A stretch of 64,000 nt of DNA. It comes from Sacculina carcini (lineage: Eukaryota; Arthropoda; Thecostraca; Sacculinidae). Under the pieces are notes generated by a model. It ran no database searches. It was given only the letters and a program-made list of their open reading frames with translations, and was not told the DNA's origin. Shown in pieces: positions 57,701-63,748 of this stretch. Where the stretch lies: NCBI GenBank assembly GCA_916048095.2, contig OU696574.1, forward strand, positions 10,098,087-10,162,086, given 5' to 3'. Position 1 is the first letter of the stretch; every line of letters begins with the position of its first letter. The position numbers and the translations under genes were made by a program.

Positions 57701-59904
57701 ACTTTCTCAGTGTTGACACAACTTCAAATCAGCACTCAGTTCTCGCACCCCCATTATATCCGTAGTGAGTCCTCGGATCCCCTGGATTTCTTATCAATAT
57801 ACGAAAATATAAAATACAAACGACGAAATAGCAAAACGTTTTTATTCAATATATATTCATACAACTCCTTTAAGAGGATTATGCAAAACTACGTTTTTCA
57901 GAAAAAAATGAAATGCATAGGTCAAACATACAATTTCTATATTTTTTTACAGGAATCATCGCAGCCCCTGGGAGCCGGGACTGTTACCCCTAAGGGTACG
58001 TGCACTCCCGGTTAAGAACTCCTGTTCTAGGGGACCTTGCCTTCTAATTCTACCCCTAGATCCGCCCCTGTTCACCATAGAGCGCCTACGCTATACAAGT
58101 GCTATAAATTGCCTATGAGTCGAATATGCTAGATGCATGCGGGCGACTACCAAGCAATTTGATTGGTAATGTAATTCAGGCTCTATAAAAATATCAAATA
58201 GAAAATAATCGGTATTGCAACAGTGTTTAATTAATAAATAATAAACAAAAGTGCGATTAAACCCAATCTGAAGAATATAGATAATATCTATATTAGCAAT
58301 ATAATTAATAAAGTCCAAATAAATTAATGATAAATAAAGTCTAGTAATATTTTTCATGTTGTTATTAATATTTATATTATATTAATTAGATCTAATTTAG
58401 ATACATAAGAGTTTCATTGTAATTTGGTTAATAATAAATTTATTAATTTGTTTGTTCTATAATATTATTATTATTTTCTATATGTGTATTTTCTATTTCC
58501 ATCAATTAGCCATTTCTGCCCATTCTCGACAAGGAAAACGACGGTAGCAATGCTTCACTGGAAATGTCATTTATCGTGCGAATGAAAACTGCAAGCAGAT
58601 ACCAGTATACCTCGCCTTGGGGCCCCCATTATAAATAAACAATCAAATAATGAATTTATTTATTATACATAATCACATAATACAAGCTCAGGTGAAAACA
58701 TCTGAGCAAAAAGGTAAAGGCTATACATAATATGATAAATTTTAATGTCATACGTGAAGCAACGGGGCCCCTCAACACTCGGGGGCCCCTCCCGGCCGGG
58801 GGGTACGGGGGACGGTTGCTACGGCTCTGATCGTATTACATTCTAATTGTTGACCATAAACTAGCATTCATGATGAGACTAGGACTTCAACAAAAATGGC
58901 AAGAATTTGTACTTCAAAAAAATTAAAAGTTGCAAAAATTGCAGGCGACTCACCCTTGGCACAAGATGGTCGGATATTGTTACACGATTGACGCGTAAAT
59001 TGACGACCTTCTCATTGAACCACGCATGGATACGCTCGTTGAGCTTCATGAACACACAGTAGACTACGTAGAAGAGAAACATCACCGCTGCCTCCCACCA
59101 TTCCACGTTCTGGTCATCGAAAACCCACATGAGCAACAGGAGCGAGATAGTGTAGAAGACCATGTCGCGAAACAACGGCCAGCCGCTGAGGGCTACTAGC
59201 CCGCGACTGAAAAAGCTGCACATGGCAATGACAAAGAGTATGTTGAAGGCTGCCGAGCCGACAATGGTGCTGGTACCAACGTCATTCTTGGCGATAAACA
59301 CGCCGATGATGCTGGTGAATAGCTCGGGCGCCGAACCTCCGGCCGCCATGAACGTCGCGCCAGCCACATCCTCGCTTATTGCCAGTCTCTCGGTGATCAC
59401 GTCCAGCGAGGGAACAAAGTACTCGTCGCACACCACCGCCAATGCCACGAACATGTACACCATTCCGAAGGCGTAGAGAAGCACAGCGCCGTGACGACGC
59501 TGGTGAGGCGTGAAGATGTCGTCCGGGAAGAGACTATGCTCCAGTTGGTTGTAGGACGAGTTCGAGATGGATGCCGGAGTTTGGACGGTGCAGCTGGTGG
59601 TGCACAAGAAGTTCTCCTGGGCGCCAGTCTTTCTGGTAGTCTGCTGTCGGTCGCTTTTGCTGGACAACCCAGAGGTATCGTCACCTTCCGTCTCATTCCA
59701 GATCAAGTCGTGAGCTATGCGCATAGTGCTAGCATCAGCAAGGAATCGCGTTCTCAAGATCGAGCTAGCGCTATCAACATCATCACTCTTGCCGGCTGTA
59801 ATTGACGACGCTGCTGACTGGCTCATCCTCCACACAAAAGCGGCTAGCAGAGAGAGCGTAATCATTCTCAGATATCGTCGATTGCGGAGCCATGCAGTGG
59901 CCAT
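33688..59904 (-). CDS. K+-dependent Na+/Ca2+ exchanger (SLC24/NCKX)
   Basis: A plasma-membrane antiporter that extrudes Ca2+ (with K+) in exchange for Na+. Minus-strand exons: 59904-58954 (317 codons), 53687-53295 (loop, tentative), 38008-37855, 36641-36526, 34590-34454 and 33967-33688. Exon 1 starts with a hydrophobic signal-like segment and carries the alpha-1 repeat: [14 protein letters not shown], then G-S-A-A-F-N. The 38.0 and 36.6 kb exons give the transmembrane segments after the cytosolic loop (L-I-T-L-P-D, [16 protein letters not shown]). The 34.5 kb exon carries alpha-2: L-A-A-G-T-S-I-P-D and S-I-G-S-N-I-F-D-I, and the last exon L-P-V-P-W-L-L and the final helices. Junction phases (0, 0, 1, 0, 2) all fit. 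The protein is 676 aa with the loop exon or 545 aa without it. Alpha-2 and LPVPWLL look closest to the NCKX1/2 branch. The introns host three plus-strand genes. Confidence 0.92.
33982..34040. repeat. (CA)n microsatellite at the last NCKX acceptor
   Basis: About 29 CA units on the plus strand, so (GT)n in the NCKX sense, end about 15 bases before the last acceptor (exon starts at 33,967 on the minus strand). Confidence 0.95.
35150..35415. repeat. TIR-like element with TACTTGAGTA units
   Basis: ACTCTAATTACCCAAGTATAAT at the left and ATTATACTTGTGTGATTACGG at the right are inverted. Internal TATACTTGAGTA occurs twice. Class uncertain. Confidence 0.4.
35495..35746 (+). mobile_element. hAT-like MITE (CAGAGCCG termini), perfect TSD
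   Basis: Starts CAGAGCCGTAGCAACCGCCC and ends CCTCGCAACGGCTCTG. The exact octamer AGTGTAGA flanks it (35,487-35,494 and 35,747-35,754). Same interior and orientation as the 31,429 copy, about 50 bases shorter. It lies in an NCKX intron. Confidence 0.9.
35940..36290 (+). repeat. Interspersed repeat, left member of an inverted pair
   Basis: It begins ACGTAGATTTGTGTGGAGGC, passes GACAGCCATCATGCATTAGTG and GTTGACTCAGTTGGT, then TTTGCTATGCTGATTTTGA, and ends GTCGGGGGTATATATACCCC. The whole order is found inverted at 38,060-38,383. No TIR, poly-A or coding frame was recognised, so the class is unknown. Confidence 0.8.
37588..37682. repeat. (GT)n-rich microsatellite in NCKX intron
   Basis: GT units with interspersed ATGTGT and CTGTGT variants on the plus strand, between the exons at 36.6 and 37.9 kb. 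Confidence 0.9.
38060..38383 (-). repeat. Interspersed repeat, right member of an inverted pair
   Basis: Reverse complement of the 35,940-36,290 repeat with clear block-by-block similarity. It starts about 50 bases upstream (NCKX sense) of the 38,008-37,855 exon. With the left copy it brackets the two NCKX exons at 38.0-37.9 and 36.6-36.5 kb. Confidence 0.8.
38455..38764. mobile_element. hAT-like MITE (CAGGGCTTCTTAACC termini)
   Basis: It starts CAGGGCTTCTTAACCAGGAG and ends AAAGTTGAGAACCACTG. Flanking octamers CTATAGAA and CTGTAGAA agree at 7 of 8 bases. Confidence 0.8.
39235..39313. repeat. (CA)n microsatellite, about 39 units
   Basis: Nearly pure CA on the plus strand in the large NCKX intron, upstream of the first nested gene. 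A (GT)n-rich stretch at 39,030-39,141 precedes it. Confidence 0.95.
39725..39732 (+). promoter_or_regulatory. TATA box of nested gene 1
   Basis: TATATATA preceded by GGGGTC, 110 bases upstream of the ATG at 39,842. Transcription would start near 39,755-39,760. Confidence 0.45.
39842..42194 (+). CDS. Secreted ShK-like/CBM14-like protein, tandem paralogue 1
   Basis: Three exons (39842-39920, 40249-41286, 41782-42194), both introns phase 1, encode 509 aa. Exon 1 is a signal peptide ([10 protein letters not shown], cleavage near V-Q-A). Exon 2 starts with an acidic segment, contains two amphipathic stretches ([11 protein letters not shown] and [10 protein letters not shown]), a Thr-rich mucin-like block of about 110 residues, then a six-cysteine module of spacing C-x8-C-x-C-x7-C-x10-C-x3-C with an L-W-A-L-A-G-L core resembling ShK domains. 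Exon 3 has an acidic Ser/Asp linker and ends in a chitin-binding-like module ([12 protein letters not shown], then C-P-G-G and C-V-P-P). Expected to act outside the cell, perhaps on chitin or glycan; function is inferred. The ATG at 39,842 is chosen over an upstream in-frame GTG because it starts the hydrophobic core. Confidence 0.82.
43714..43858. mobile_element. Short TIR element with TAA flanks
   Basis: Ends ACCTGTTAAAAAACAACTG and GTTGTTTTTGAACAGGT are inverted. TAA lies outside both ends, as in PIF/Harbinger-type 3-bp duplications. No coding capacity. Confidence 0.5.
43908..44010. repeat. ACATACA tandem repeat
   Basis: Seven-base ACATACA units in series, passing into ACATATAT-containing variants. 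It is in the NCKX intron between nested genes 1 and 2. Confidence 0.85.
44064..44250 (+). repeat. Tandem pair of an interspersed repeat (ACTGGAAGGCAGGAGC)
   Basis: Two diverged units start with CTGGAAGGC(A/G)GGAG(C/T)CACGAG and end CTGCG(A/G)AGACAACT(C/A)G. A related copy is at about 34,710-34,770, and an inverted one at about 63,505-63,540. Confidence 0.6.
45057..47008 (+). CDS. Secreted ShK-like/CBM14-like protein, tandem paralogue 2
   Basis: Three exons (45057-45129, 45460-46248, 46740-47008), both introns phase 1, give 376 aa. Exon 1 is a signal peptide (V-S-L-T-C-F-A-L-I). Exon 2 is a charged, low-complexity segment without the Thr-rich block of its neighbours. It ends in the ShK-like module C-x8-C-x-C-x4-C-x10-C-x3-C with R-R-W-S-T-A-G-Q and L-W-N-L-F-V cores. 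Exon 3 ends in the chitin-binding-like module: [27 protein letters not shown] and a final G-C-V-L. A CAGAGCCG MITE sits in intron 2. Same exon plan as the flanking paralogues, so they arose by tandem duplication. The short exon 1 rests on phase and signal-peptide character. Confidence 0.82.
46467..46646 (-). mobile_element. hAT-like MITE (CAGAGCCG termini), inverted copy
   Basis: Read on the plus strand it starts CAGAGCCGTTGCGAGGAATT and ends GGGCGGTTGCTACGGCTCTG, inverted relative to the 31.4 and 35.5 kb copies. Flanking octamers TGTATGCA and CGTATGCA agree at 7 of 8. It lies in intron 2 of paralogue 2 and carries a C homopolymer of about 17. Confidence 0.85.
47009..48404. other. Spacer between nested genes 2 and 3
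   Basis: No exon was supported. It holds a (CA)n run of about 37 units at 47,815-47,890 followed by (CATA)n. The promoter of paralogue 3 should lie just upstream of 48,405; no TATA box was identified. Confidence 0.5.
48405..51609 (+). CDS. Secreted ShK-like/CBM14-like protein, tandem paralogue 3
   Basis: Three exons (48405-48486, 48781-49914, 51329-51609), both introns phase 1, give 498 aa. Exon 1 is a signal peptide ([12 protein letters not shown]). Exon 2 is acidic and Ser/Thr-rich with several N-x-T/S sites, an [10 protein letters not shown] stretch that parallels paralogue 1, a Thr/Ser mucin-like block, then the ShK-like module C-x8-C-x-C-x4-C-x10-C-x3-C with V-F-W-V-E-T-G-D and H-W-N-R-Y-V cores. 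Exon 3 ends in the chitin-binding-like module: [25 protein letters not shown] and N-A-G-C-P-L. Intron 2 is enlarged by a truncated SINE (49,970-50,200) and a hAT-like MITE (50,802-51,076). Its acceptors are T-rich, unlike those of the conserved genes. Confidence 0.83.
49970..50200 (+). mobile_element. tRNA-Val-derived SINE, 5'-truncated copy
   Basis: It matches the SINE at 52,271 from CCCCTGTCCACCCAGCAGTAAATGG through TGTCATGCATTCTGGGGAG to GTAGCAGCTGTCACTTGAGG and an AACCTTT tail. The tRNA-like head is missing. It is in intron 2 of paralogue 3. Confidence 0.85.
50802..51076. mobile_element. hAT-like MITE (CTGGCGGATCCAGAG termini)
   Basis: It starts ACTGGCGGATCCAGAG and ends CTCTGGATCCGCCACTG. 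The interior (GGGGCTCAGGGGGCT, TTTCCATCAACTCCTCATAA, TTTGTTGATATAAGCATTAT) matches the copy at 56,068-56,308 closely. Confidence 0.8.
52271..52592 (+). mobile_element. tRNA-Val-derived SINE, complete copy
   Basis: The head TGGACTCCGTGGTGCAGTGG contains an A box (TGGTGCAGTGG), and GGTTCGAATCCCG is a canonical B box. CCGC-CTCACAA-GCGG forms an anticodon stem-loop with CAC, pointing to tRNA-Val. The body contains CCAGATATCAGTCATGTGTTG and AGCGAGCTGCACGGGACACA. Other copies are at 60,367 (complete), 49,970 and 5,035 (truncated). Confidence 0.9.
53056..53255. mobile_element. hAT-like MITE (CAGTGGCGGCGCC) beside the NCKX loop exon
   Basis: It starts CAGTGGCGGCGCCAGGATTT and ends TAGGAGACGCCACTG. 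Flanking octamers CCTTACAT and CCTTACAC agree at 7 of 8. It lies about 40 bases downstream (NCKX sense) of the 53,687-53,295 exon donor. Confidence 0.85.
53295..53687 (-). CDS. Cys-rich exon, candidate NCKX loop exon or part of another gene
   Basis: An open 131-codon minus-strand block bounded by a TTTTAG acceptor and a CAG/GTAAGC donor, phase 0 at both ends, which fits between NCKX exons 1 and 38.0 kb. It encodes an Ala/Thr/Val-rich acidic part and then a cysteine cluster of pattern C-x8-C-x8-C-x2-C-x4-C-x6-C, beginning C-W-Y-A-H. NCKX cytosolic loops vary greatly, so position and phase suit it, but a disulfide-type cysteine cluster is unexpected in a cytosolic loop. It could instead belong to a separate secreted protein whose other exons I could not find. 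It does not match the ShK-like module of the nested genes. Confidence 0.5.
53688..54540. other. NCKX intron with large GT microsatellite
   Basis: No exon was supported. A (GT)n run of about 39 units lies at 54,154-54,232 and another of about 46 units at 54,373-54,466. A TATGCTGTCTTAATCTTACCCTTAATATT segment precedes both GT runs, so the segment with its GT run was duplicated locally. Confidence 0.75.
54545..54721. mobile_element. hAT-like MITE (CAGGGGCGGCG family)
   Basis: It starts CAGGGGCGGCGTTAGGATT and ends CTTGGCGCCGCCACTG. Flanking octamers CCAGACAT and CCACACCT agree at 6 of 8. The interior GAACTACACTCGAAATG is shared with the 53,056 copy. Confidence 0.75.
54722..56060. other. NCKX intron, no gene seen, with a MITE end
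   Basis: AT-rich DNA with a short (AT)n at 54,764-54,790. A truncated CAGAGCCG-family MITE ends near 55,951 (CTCAACACTCGCCCCCCGG, then GGGCGGTTGCTACGACTCTG). No exon recognised. Confidence 0.5.
56068..56308. mobile_element. hAT-like MITE (CACTGGCGGATCCAGAG termini)
   Basis: It starts CACTGGCGGATCCAGAGGGG and ends ACTCTGGATCCGCCACTG. The interior is near-identical in places to the 50,802 copy. Confidence 0.8.
56549..56868. mobile_element. hAT-like MITE (CAGGGGTTCTTAACC termini)
   Basis: It starts CAGGGGTTCTTAACCGGGGG and ends AAAGGTTAAGCACCCCTG. Flanking octamers CCCTAGAT and CTCTAGAC agree at 6 of 8, around a CTAGA core also seen beside other members. Confidence 0.8.
57320..57646. mobile_element. 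hAT-like MITE (CAGTGGTTCTCAACC termini)
   Basis: It starts CAGTGGTTCTCAACCTTATTG and ends AGGTTAAGAACCATTG. The internal ACCGAGTTGCTTGCAGCACA and GAACCAAACGGCCGAAC are shared with 16,760-17,033. Confidence 0.75.
57690..58029. mobile_element. hAT-like MITE (CAGTGGTTCTCAAAC termini)
   Basis: It starts CAGTGGTTCTCAAACTTTCTC and ends CCGGTTAAGAACTCCTG. Flanking octamers TTCCAGGC and TTCTAGGG agree at 6 of 8. The interior carries a 3' CACCCC..TCCTCGGATCCCCTGG segment and an AT-rich core. Confidence 0.75.
58612..58829 (-). mobile_element. hAT-like MITE (CAGAGCCG termini), left end worn
   Basis: It ends GGACGGTTGCTACGGCTCTG. The interior matches the 31,429 copy in reverse (CAGGTGAAAACATCTGAGC, AAGGCTATACATAATATGAT, CCCCTCAACACTCGGGGGCC). 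The left terminus is not recognisable beyond CCTCGCC. Confidence 0.75.
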
Positions 59905-60366
59905 TTGTGCGGCCTGATAGCGCTCAAATATCTATGTCACAGTGTAGAGAGTTTACCAAAGGCAGGAAAATACTTTATCACGTGATTAGAACGAGAAAAA
60001 TAGAGTATCTGGAATCATTGTAATATGTCAAGTGCAGCATTATCGATGAGAGCAATAACCTCTCTTCAAACACTGGCTGACGCGCGCACCCAGAAGACTA
60101 CGCGACTTCTGCGAAATGAGCCGAAGCTCCATTTGCCGTCAGATACACTACCACTTGCCACTTACCACTCCATTCGTCGGTACACTACCACTTGGTGCCC
60201 GTCTATCTGTACTTGTCATAATGGTCAACACCGACGCTATCGATGTTCCTCGGTCACCGGGTTCGAGAGATAAGCTTCATTCAGACAGCGAGCGTATTGG
60301 ATAGAATCGTTTGACTCGCTCATGAACATTATGGGTTAATTACCGGTTATCAAGATACTCTATTTG

Positions 60367-60650
60367 TGGACTCCGTGGTGCAGTTGTTAGCAGACCCGCC
60401 TCACAAGCGGGAGGTCCGTGGTTCGAAACCCGGCGGAGCAGAATTTCATTGGGCGAATTCTACAATCCCACAGCCCCTGTCCATCCAGCAGAAAATGATG
60501 GTACCAGATATCAGACCTTGTGGCGCCATAGCGTGGAGAGGGTCGGTTCTGCGGTGGCAGCGAGCTGCACGGGGCACGCCTGTGTGTTCATAAGCTTCGG
60601 CTTCTTCCCGTGTAGCAGCTGCCACTTAGGCATTTAACCTTTAAATTAAC
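60367..60650 (+). mobile_element. tRNA-Val-derived SINE, complete copy
   Basis: TGGACTCCGTGGTGCAGTTG (A box) and GGTTCGAAACCCG (B box) form a tRNA-like head with a CCGC-CTCACAA-GCGG anticodon arm. The body matches 52,271-52,592 with an internal gap after CCAGATATCAG. The tail is (TTTAACC)n-like. Confidence 0.88.
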
Positions 60651-60899
60651 CTTTAAACCTTAACCTATCAAGTGTTTTGTGAGGATCGAAGAGCTAACTA
60701 CTAGGGCTTTATGAGTGCAAACAGCAATGTGTACGTGTACTATCGTGTATGATATAGGACGGGCCTGGTTACACACGCAAGCTAAGCCATAGTCCTGTGT
60801 GACTAGCTAAGTCAAAATATGCTCAAGTCCAAGCATATGCATATAAGTATATTGTTCAGGCATATAAGTATATGGTTTAAGCACGTTAGGTTCATACAC

Positions 60900-61482
60900 A
60901 CTCAATAATATTGTACAATGTTGATTGCACAATATTTTAACGGTCGCCCCTAACACTTTCAATAATACTGTACAATATTTGTGCTTGTGCAAAATATTGT
61001 GTCGTGTGGAAGCGATATTAAACGTTGTACAGTATATTGCACAAAGCTGACCACAGACGTACAGCTTTATTGTGCAAACAGTTAGTCTGTGCCAGATCTT
61101 CTTAGCGTCAACATGTTGACTCACCCTGAGTTATGTTCGGTAATTCTTGCTGTGGCAGCGAGCCGTGAGAAAGCGAAGAATAGAGTCTTGCAAAAGCGTT
61201 GAAAATGGACCAAACAGTGGTTAATTGATCGGAAGAAGTTCAACCACGAAAAATTACTCCATGAACTGAGAGTAAACGAGCCAAATAATTTCCGCAACTT
61301 TTTACGCGTGAATTAAGACACAATATTATCCACACATTAAGACACATTATCCAGTTTGCACAATATATTCTCAAGTCTCTGGAAATCGTGCAATACATTG
61401 CACAACCTTTCAATATCGCGCACACACTATCAATATTATTGCGCATCCTGAAATATGGCGCAATAATATTGAACGTACATGG
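60900..61482 (+). mobile_element. PIF/Harbinger-type element with transposase remnant
   Basis: Outer segments are inverted (TCAATAATATTG at about 60,901; CAATAATATTGA at about 61,463-61,474) and rich in CAATATTGTACAAT variants. Inside, plus frame at about 61,140-61,315 reads K-W-T-K-Q-W-L-I-D-R, then L-L-H-E-L-R, then N-F-R-N-F-L-R. That is the conserved N-terminal region of Harbinger transposases, just before the catalytic core. A stop codon precedes the K-W motif and the DDE domain is missing, so the element is dead or internally deleted. Confidence 0.65.
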
Positions 61483-62290
61483 GCTATACATGAATGTGTG
61501 TGTCTGTATACTGTGGATGTATAGTGCTTGTCCACCTATGCACTAAGTCACGATTAGATGACTGGAAACATGTACTATTTGACATTATGAGGAGTTCGTC
61601 CTTTCAGCTATATCGACAAATGAAATTGCTAATTTCCGAAAGTATATATTGTGGGATTGGCAAAATATACCGGGAAGACAGATATCCTAGATACGCCACT
61701 GTCTTCAATGTATGTTGATGCTAAATTGATGTCTCTGAAATGTGTCGGTGAATAATTAGATATAATGATCCAGTTGAAGAGCATGACACACTCAACAAAA
61801 CTTTTATATATTTACTGAAATGATAGATGTATCTTGACTTCCTGGAGATTTTCTCTATTTATACGGGTGTTTATAAAATTCATTGTTTCTATGTGAAAAC
61901 GTTTGCTTTTAGGTTTTGGCTCAATGGTGTAAGCTCTCTTAAATATACTATATTTTCATTTTCACTGTAGGTTCGGTTAATTTTATTTTTACTTTGTCGT
62001 GACATCAACTTGAGTCAAAAATGCGGCAAAAATGTCTACATAAAGGGACGTTTCTGCTCTGGCTTGGCACGTTGGTGTTTTGGTGTGTAAGGTGAATTTG
62101 ATACGATTTTTGATGTGCAATTTCTTGTAATTATCTCAAGGGAGTCACATTTCATAATAATTGATCCACTAATTATATATTTAACAACTATTGGTCGTGA
62201 TTATTGCCAGTCTGTACATTTACTTGTTTCCGAAGTCCACGCATTACCACTTCTACTTGTGTGCATATTTCACAGTGATTGACATTTCGT
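61483..62290. other. Spacer upstream of the Arg/Ser/Pro-rich gene
   Basis: No exon or repeat could be identified. The promoter and any 5'UTR exon of the gene beginning at 62,292 should lie here; no TATA box stood out. Confidence 0.4.
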
Positions 62291-62291
62291 G

Positions 62292-63748
62292 ATGGTGGGT
62301 CGCCAATTGAGAGGCCAGGGTATGCGGCACATGCCTCCCAGGGCCAACTTTGATGAGGTCTACGCGCACCACGGTCGCAACACTAAGGGACACTTTCGCA
62401 AGCCGAGTCCTCCGCACGTGGGATTTCCAAACAGAGGGTGAGAGGTATTCACTGCTATGTATCCTTGAGCCTTTCATATATTAGTATGTTCGCCTCGTAG
62501 CCGAGTGGCTAAGACGCATGCTGTGTGCACGAGAGGTCCAGGGTTCGATTCCCTGGCGAGGTGAAACGGTTGGGTTCGTTTCTTAAAGCGATAGCCCAAT
62601 TGCCGCAAGGCGGGTTGTTGGTTTGCTTTGGAAATCGCTTTGTTGCACTCCAATAAGTTGGCTTTTCAGTATAATTTGAAACAATATGTGTATTTATACG
62701 CACACACACACTCACTGACAAATGTTTGCACAAATATACATTCTTACACGGTATGTATATACGACATCAAATGCCACTTGCACACAAACATATATACACG
62801 CTCACACATACGTACATTCGCTCACACACACACTGGTATAAGCACATACTAGGAAGAAAATACAGCATACATGAATCTAGCAGCATCATAATTTAGTAAT
62901 TTTCTTCCAGCCTCAGTTCTGATTGAAGGATAAATTATATCTCCTTTGCGTGTGTTTATTGGTTTTTCACTTCGTTGAACAGTTTCAAATATTATCGATG
63001 GCTCTTGTGTAAGTAATATATGTGTGTGTGTGTGTGTTGGTGGGCTACAGTTCAGTGCATATGGAGCGGCATCGTTCGCCGCCGCCACCACAGATGCGCT
63101 ACCGCAGTCGCAGTCCGCTCATGTGTCCGTCCATGTCGCCTTCGCCGCCTCCGGCTTCTCGCGCGCGTCATCCGGCCGATGTGGGGCGTGCGGGCGGCGG
63201 CGGTCGTGCCAAACGTCGCAGTTCGTTCTCGCCGTCGCCGGCACGCGGCGCACCCGGTCAACGTCCTGTTCGTTCTGTCTCGCCGCCATCGCCACCGCCA
63301 CTGCCGTCTTCACATCGGCAGCAGCAGCAACAACGTAGCATGTCCAAGCAGAGGTGAGGACAAGCCGTTGCACAGTCACAGTGGCACTGGGTGCGCTCGG
63401 GTGTCGTGTGTTGTCAATGCAACAGTGAGCGAACGGCGTGTGTTTGTGTTGGTCCGTGTGTGTGCTTGTGTGTTCTCATGGAGTTGTTTCCACACAAATG
63501 TGAAGTCAAATACTCGTAGCTCCTGCCTTCCAGAGCTCATACATATATATATGTGTGTGTGTGTGTATGTGTGTGTTGGTCCAGGAGTGACATGTTCTAC
63601 GGCCCGTGGGGCACGGTGGTTTCCAGCAGCGATCTCAAGAAGATCACGGTCGACATCAAGCGTCACATTGCCAAAGACAAGCGCAGCACCTCGCCCATCA
63701 TTCGCAGAATTATCAGCGCCGACTCGATCACCGTCTATCGTCGCAGCG
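62292..63748 (+). CDS. Arg/Ser/Pro-rich, probably nuclear protein, first three exons
   Basis: Three exons (62292-62437, 63051-63353, 63585-63748) join in frame to 204 codons plus one base; the gene continues past the window. Exon 1 is basic (R-G-Q-G-M-R-H-M-P-P-R). Exon 2 is rich in Arg, Ser and Pro with R-S-R-S-P, S-P-S-P-P-P and a Gln run, a composition typical of splicing or RNA-processing factors. Exon 3 is more ordered: M-F-Y-G-P-W-G-T-V-V, then S-D-L-K-K-I-T-V-D-I-K-R. I do not recognise the family. The L-K-K-I-T-V-D-I-K-R stretch is vaguely like the BCLAF1/THRAP3 group, but I would not assign it. Exons 2 and 3 have GT-rich acceptors. A SINE head lies in intron 1. Confidence 0.65.
62489..62628 (+). 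mobile_element. tRNA-derived SINE (CGTAGCCGAG head), 3'-truncated copy
   Basis: CTCGTAGCCGAGTGGCTAAG (A box TAGCCGAGTGG) is followed by GGGTTCGATTCCC (B box). The first part of the body matches the copies at 16.4 and 21.3 kb in opposite orientation (GGTGAAACGGTTGGGTTCG, GATAGCCCAATTGCCGCAAG). It stops after GGCGGGTTG. Confidence 0.85.

Noticed and set aside
52271..60440. Genuine tRNA-Val genes at 52.27 and 60.37 kb
   Set aside because: Heads have A and B boxes and a CAC anticodon arm, but mismatches in the other stems, a shared 220-base body and several truncated copies show they are SINEs.
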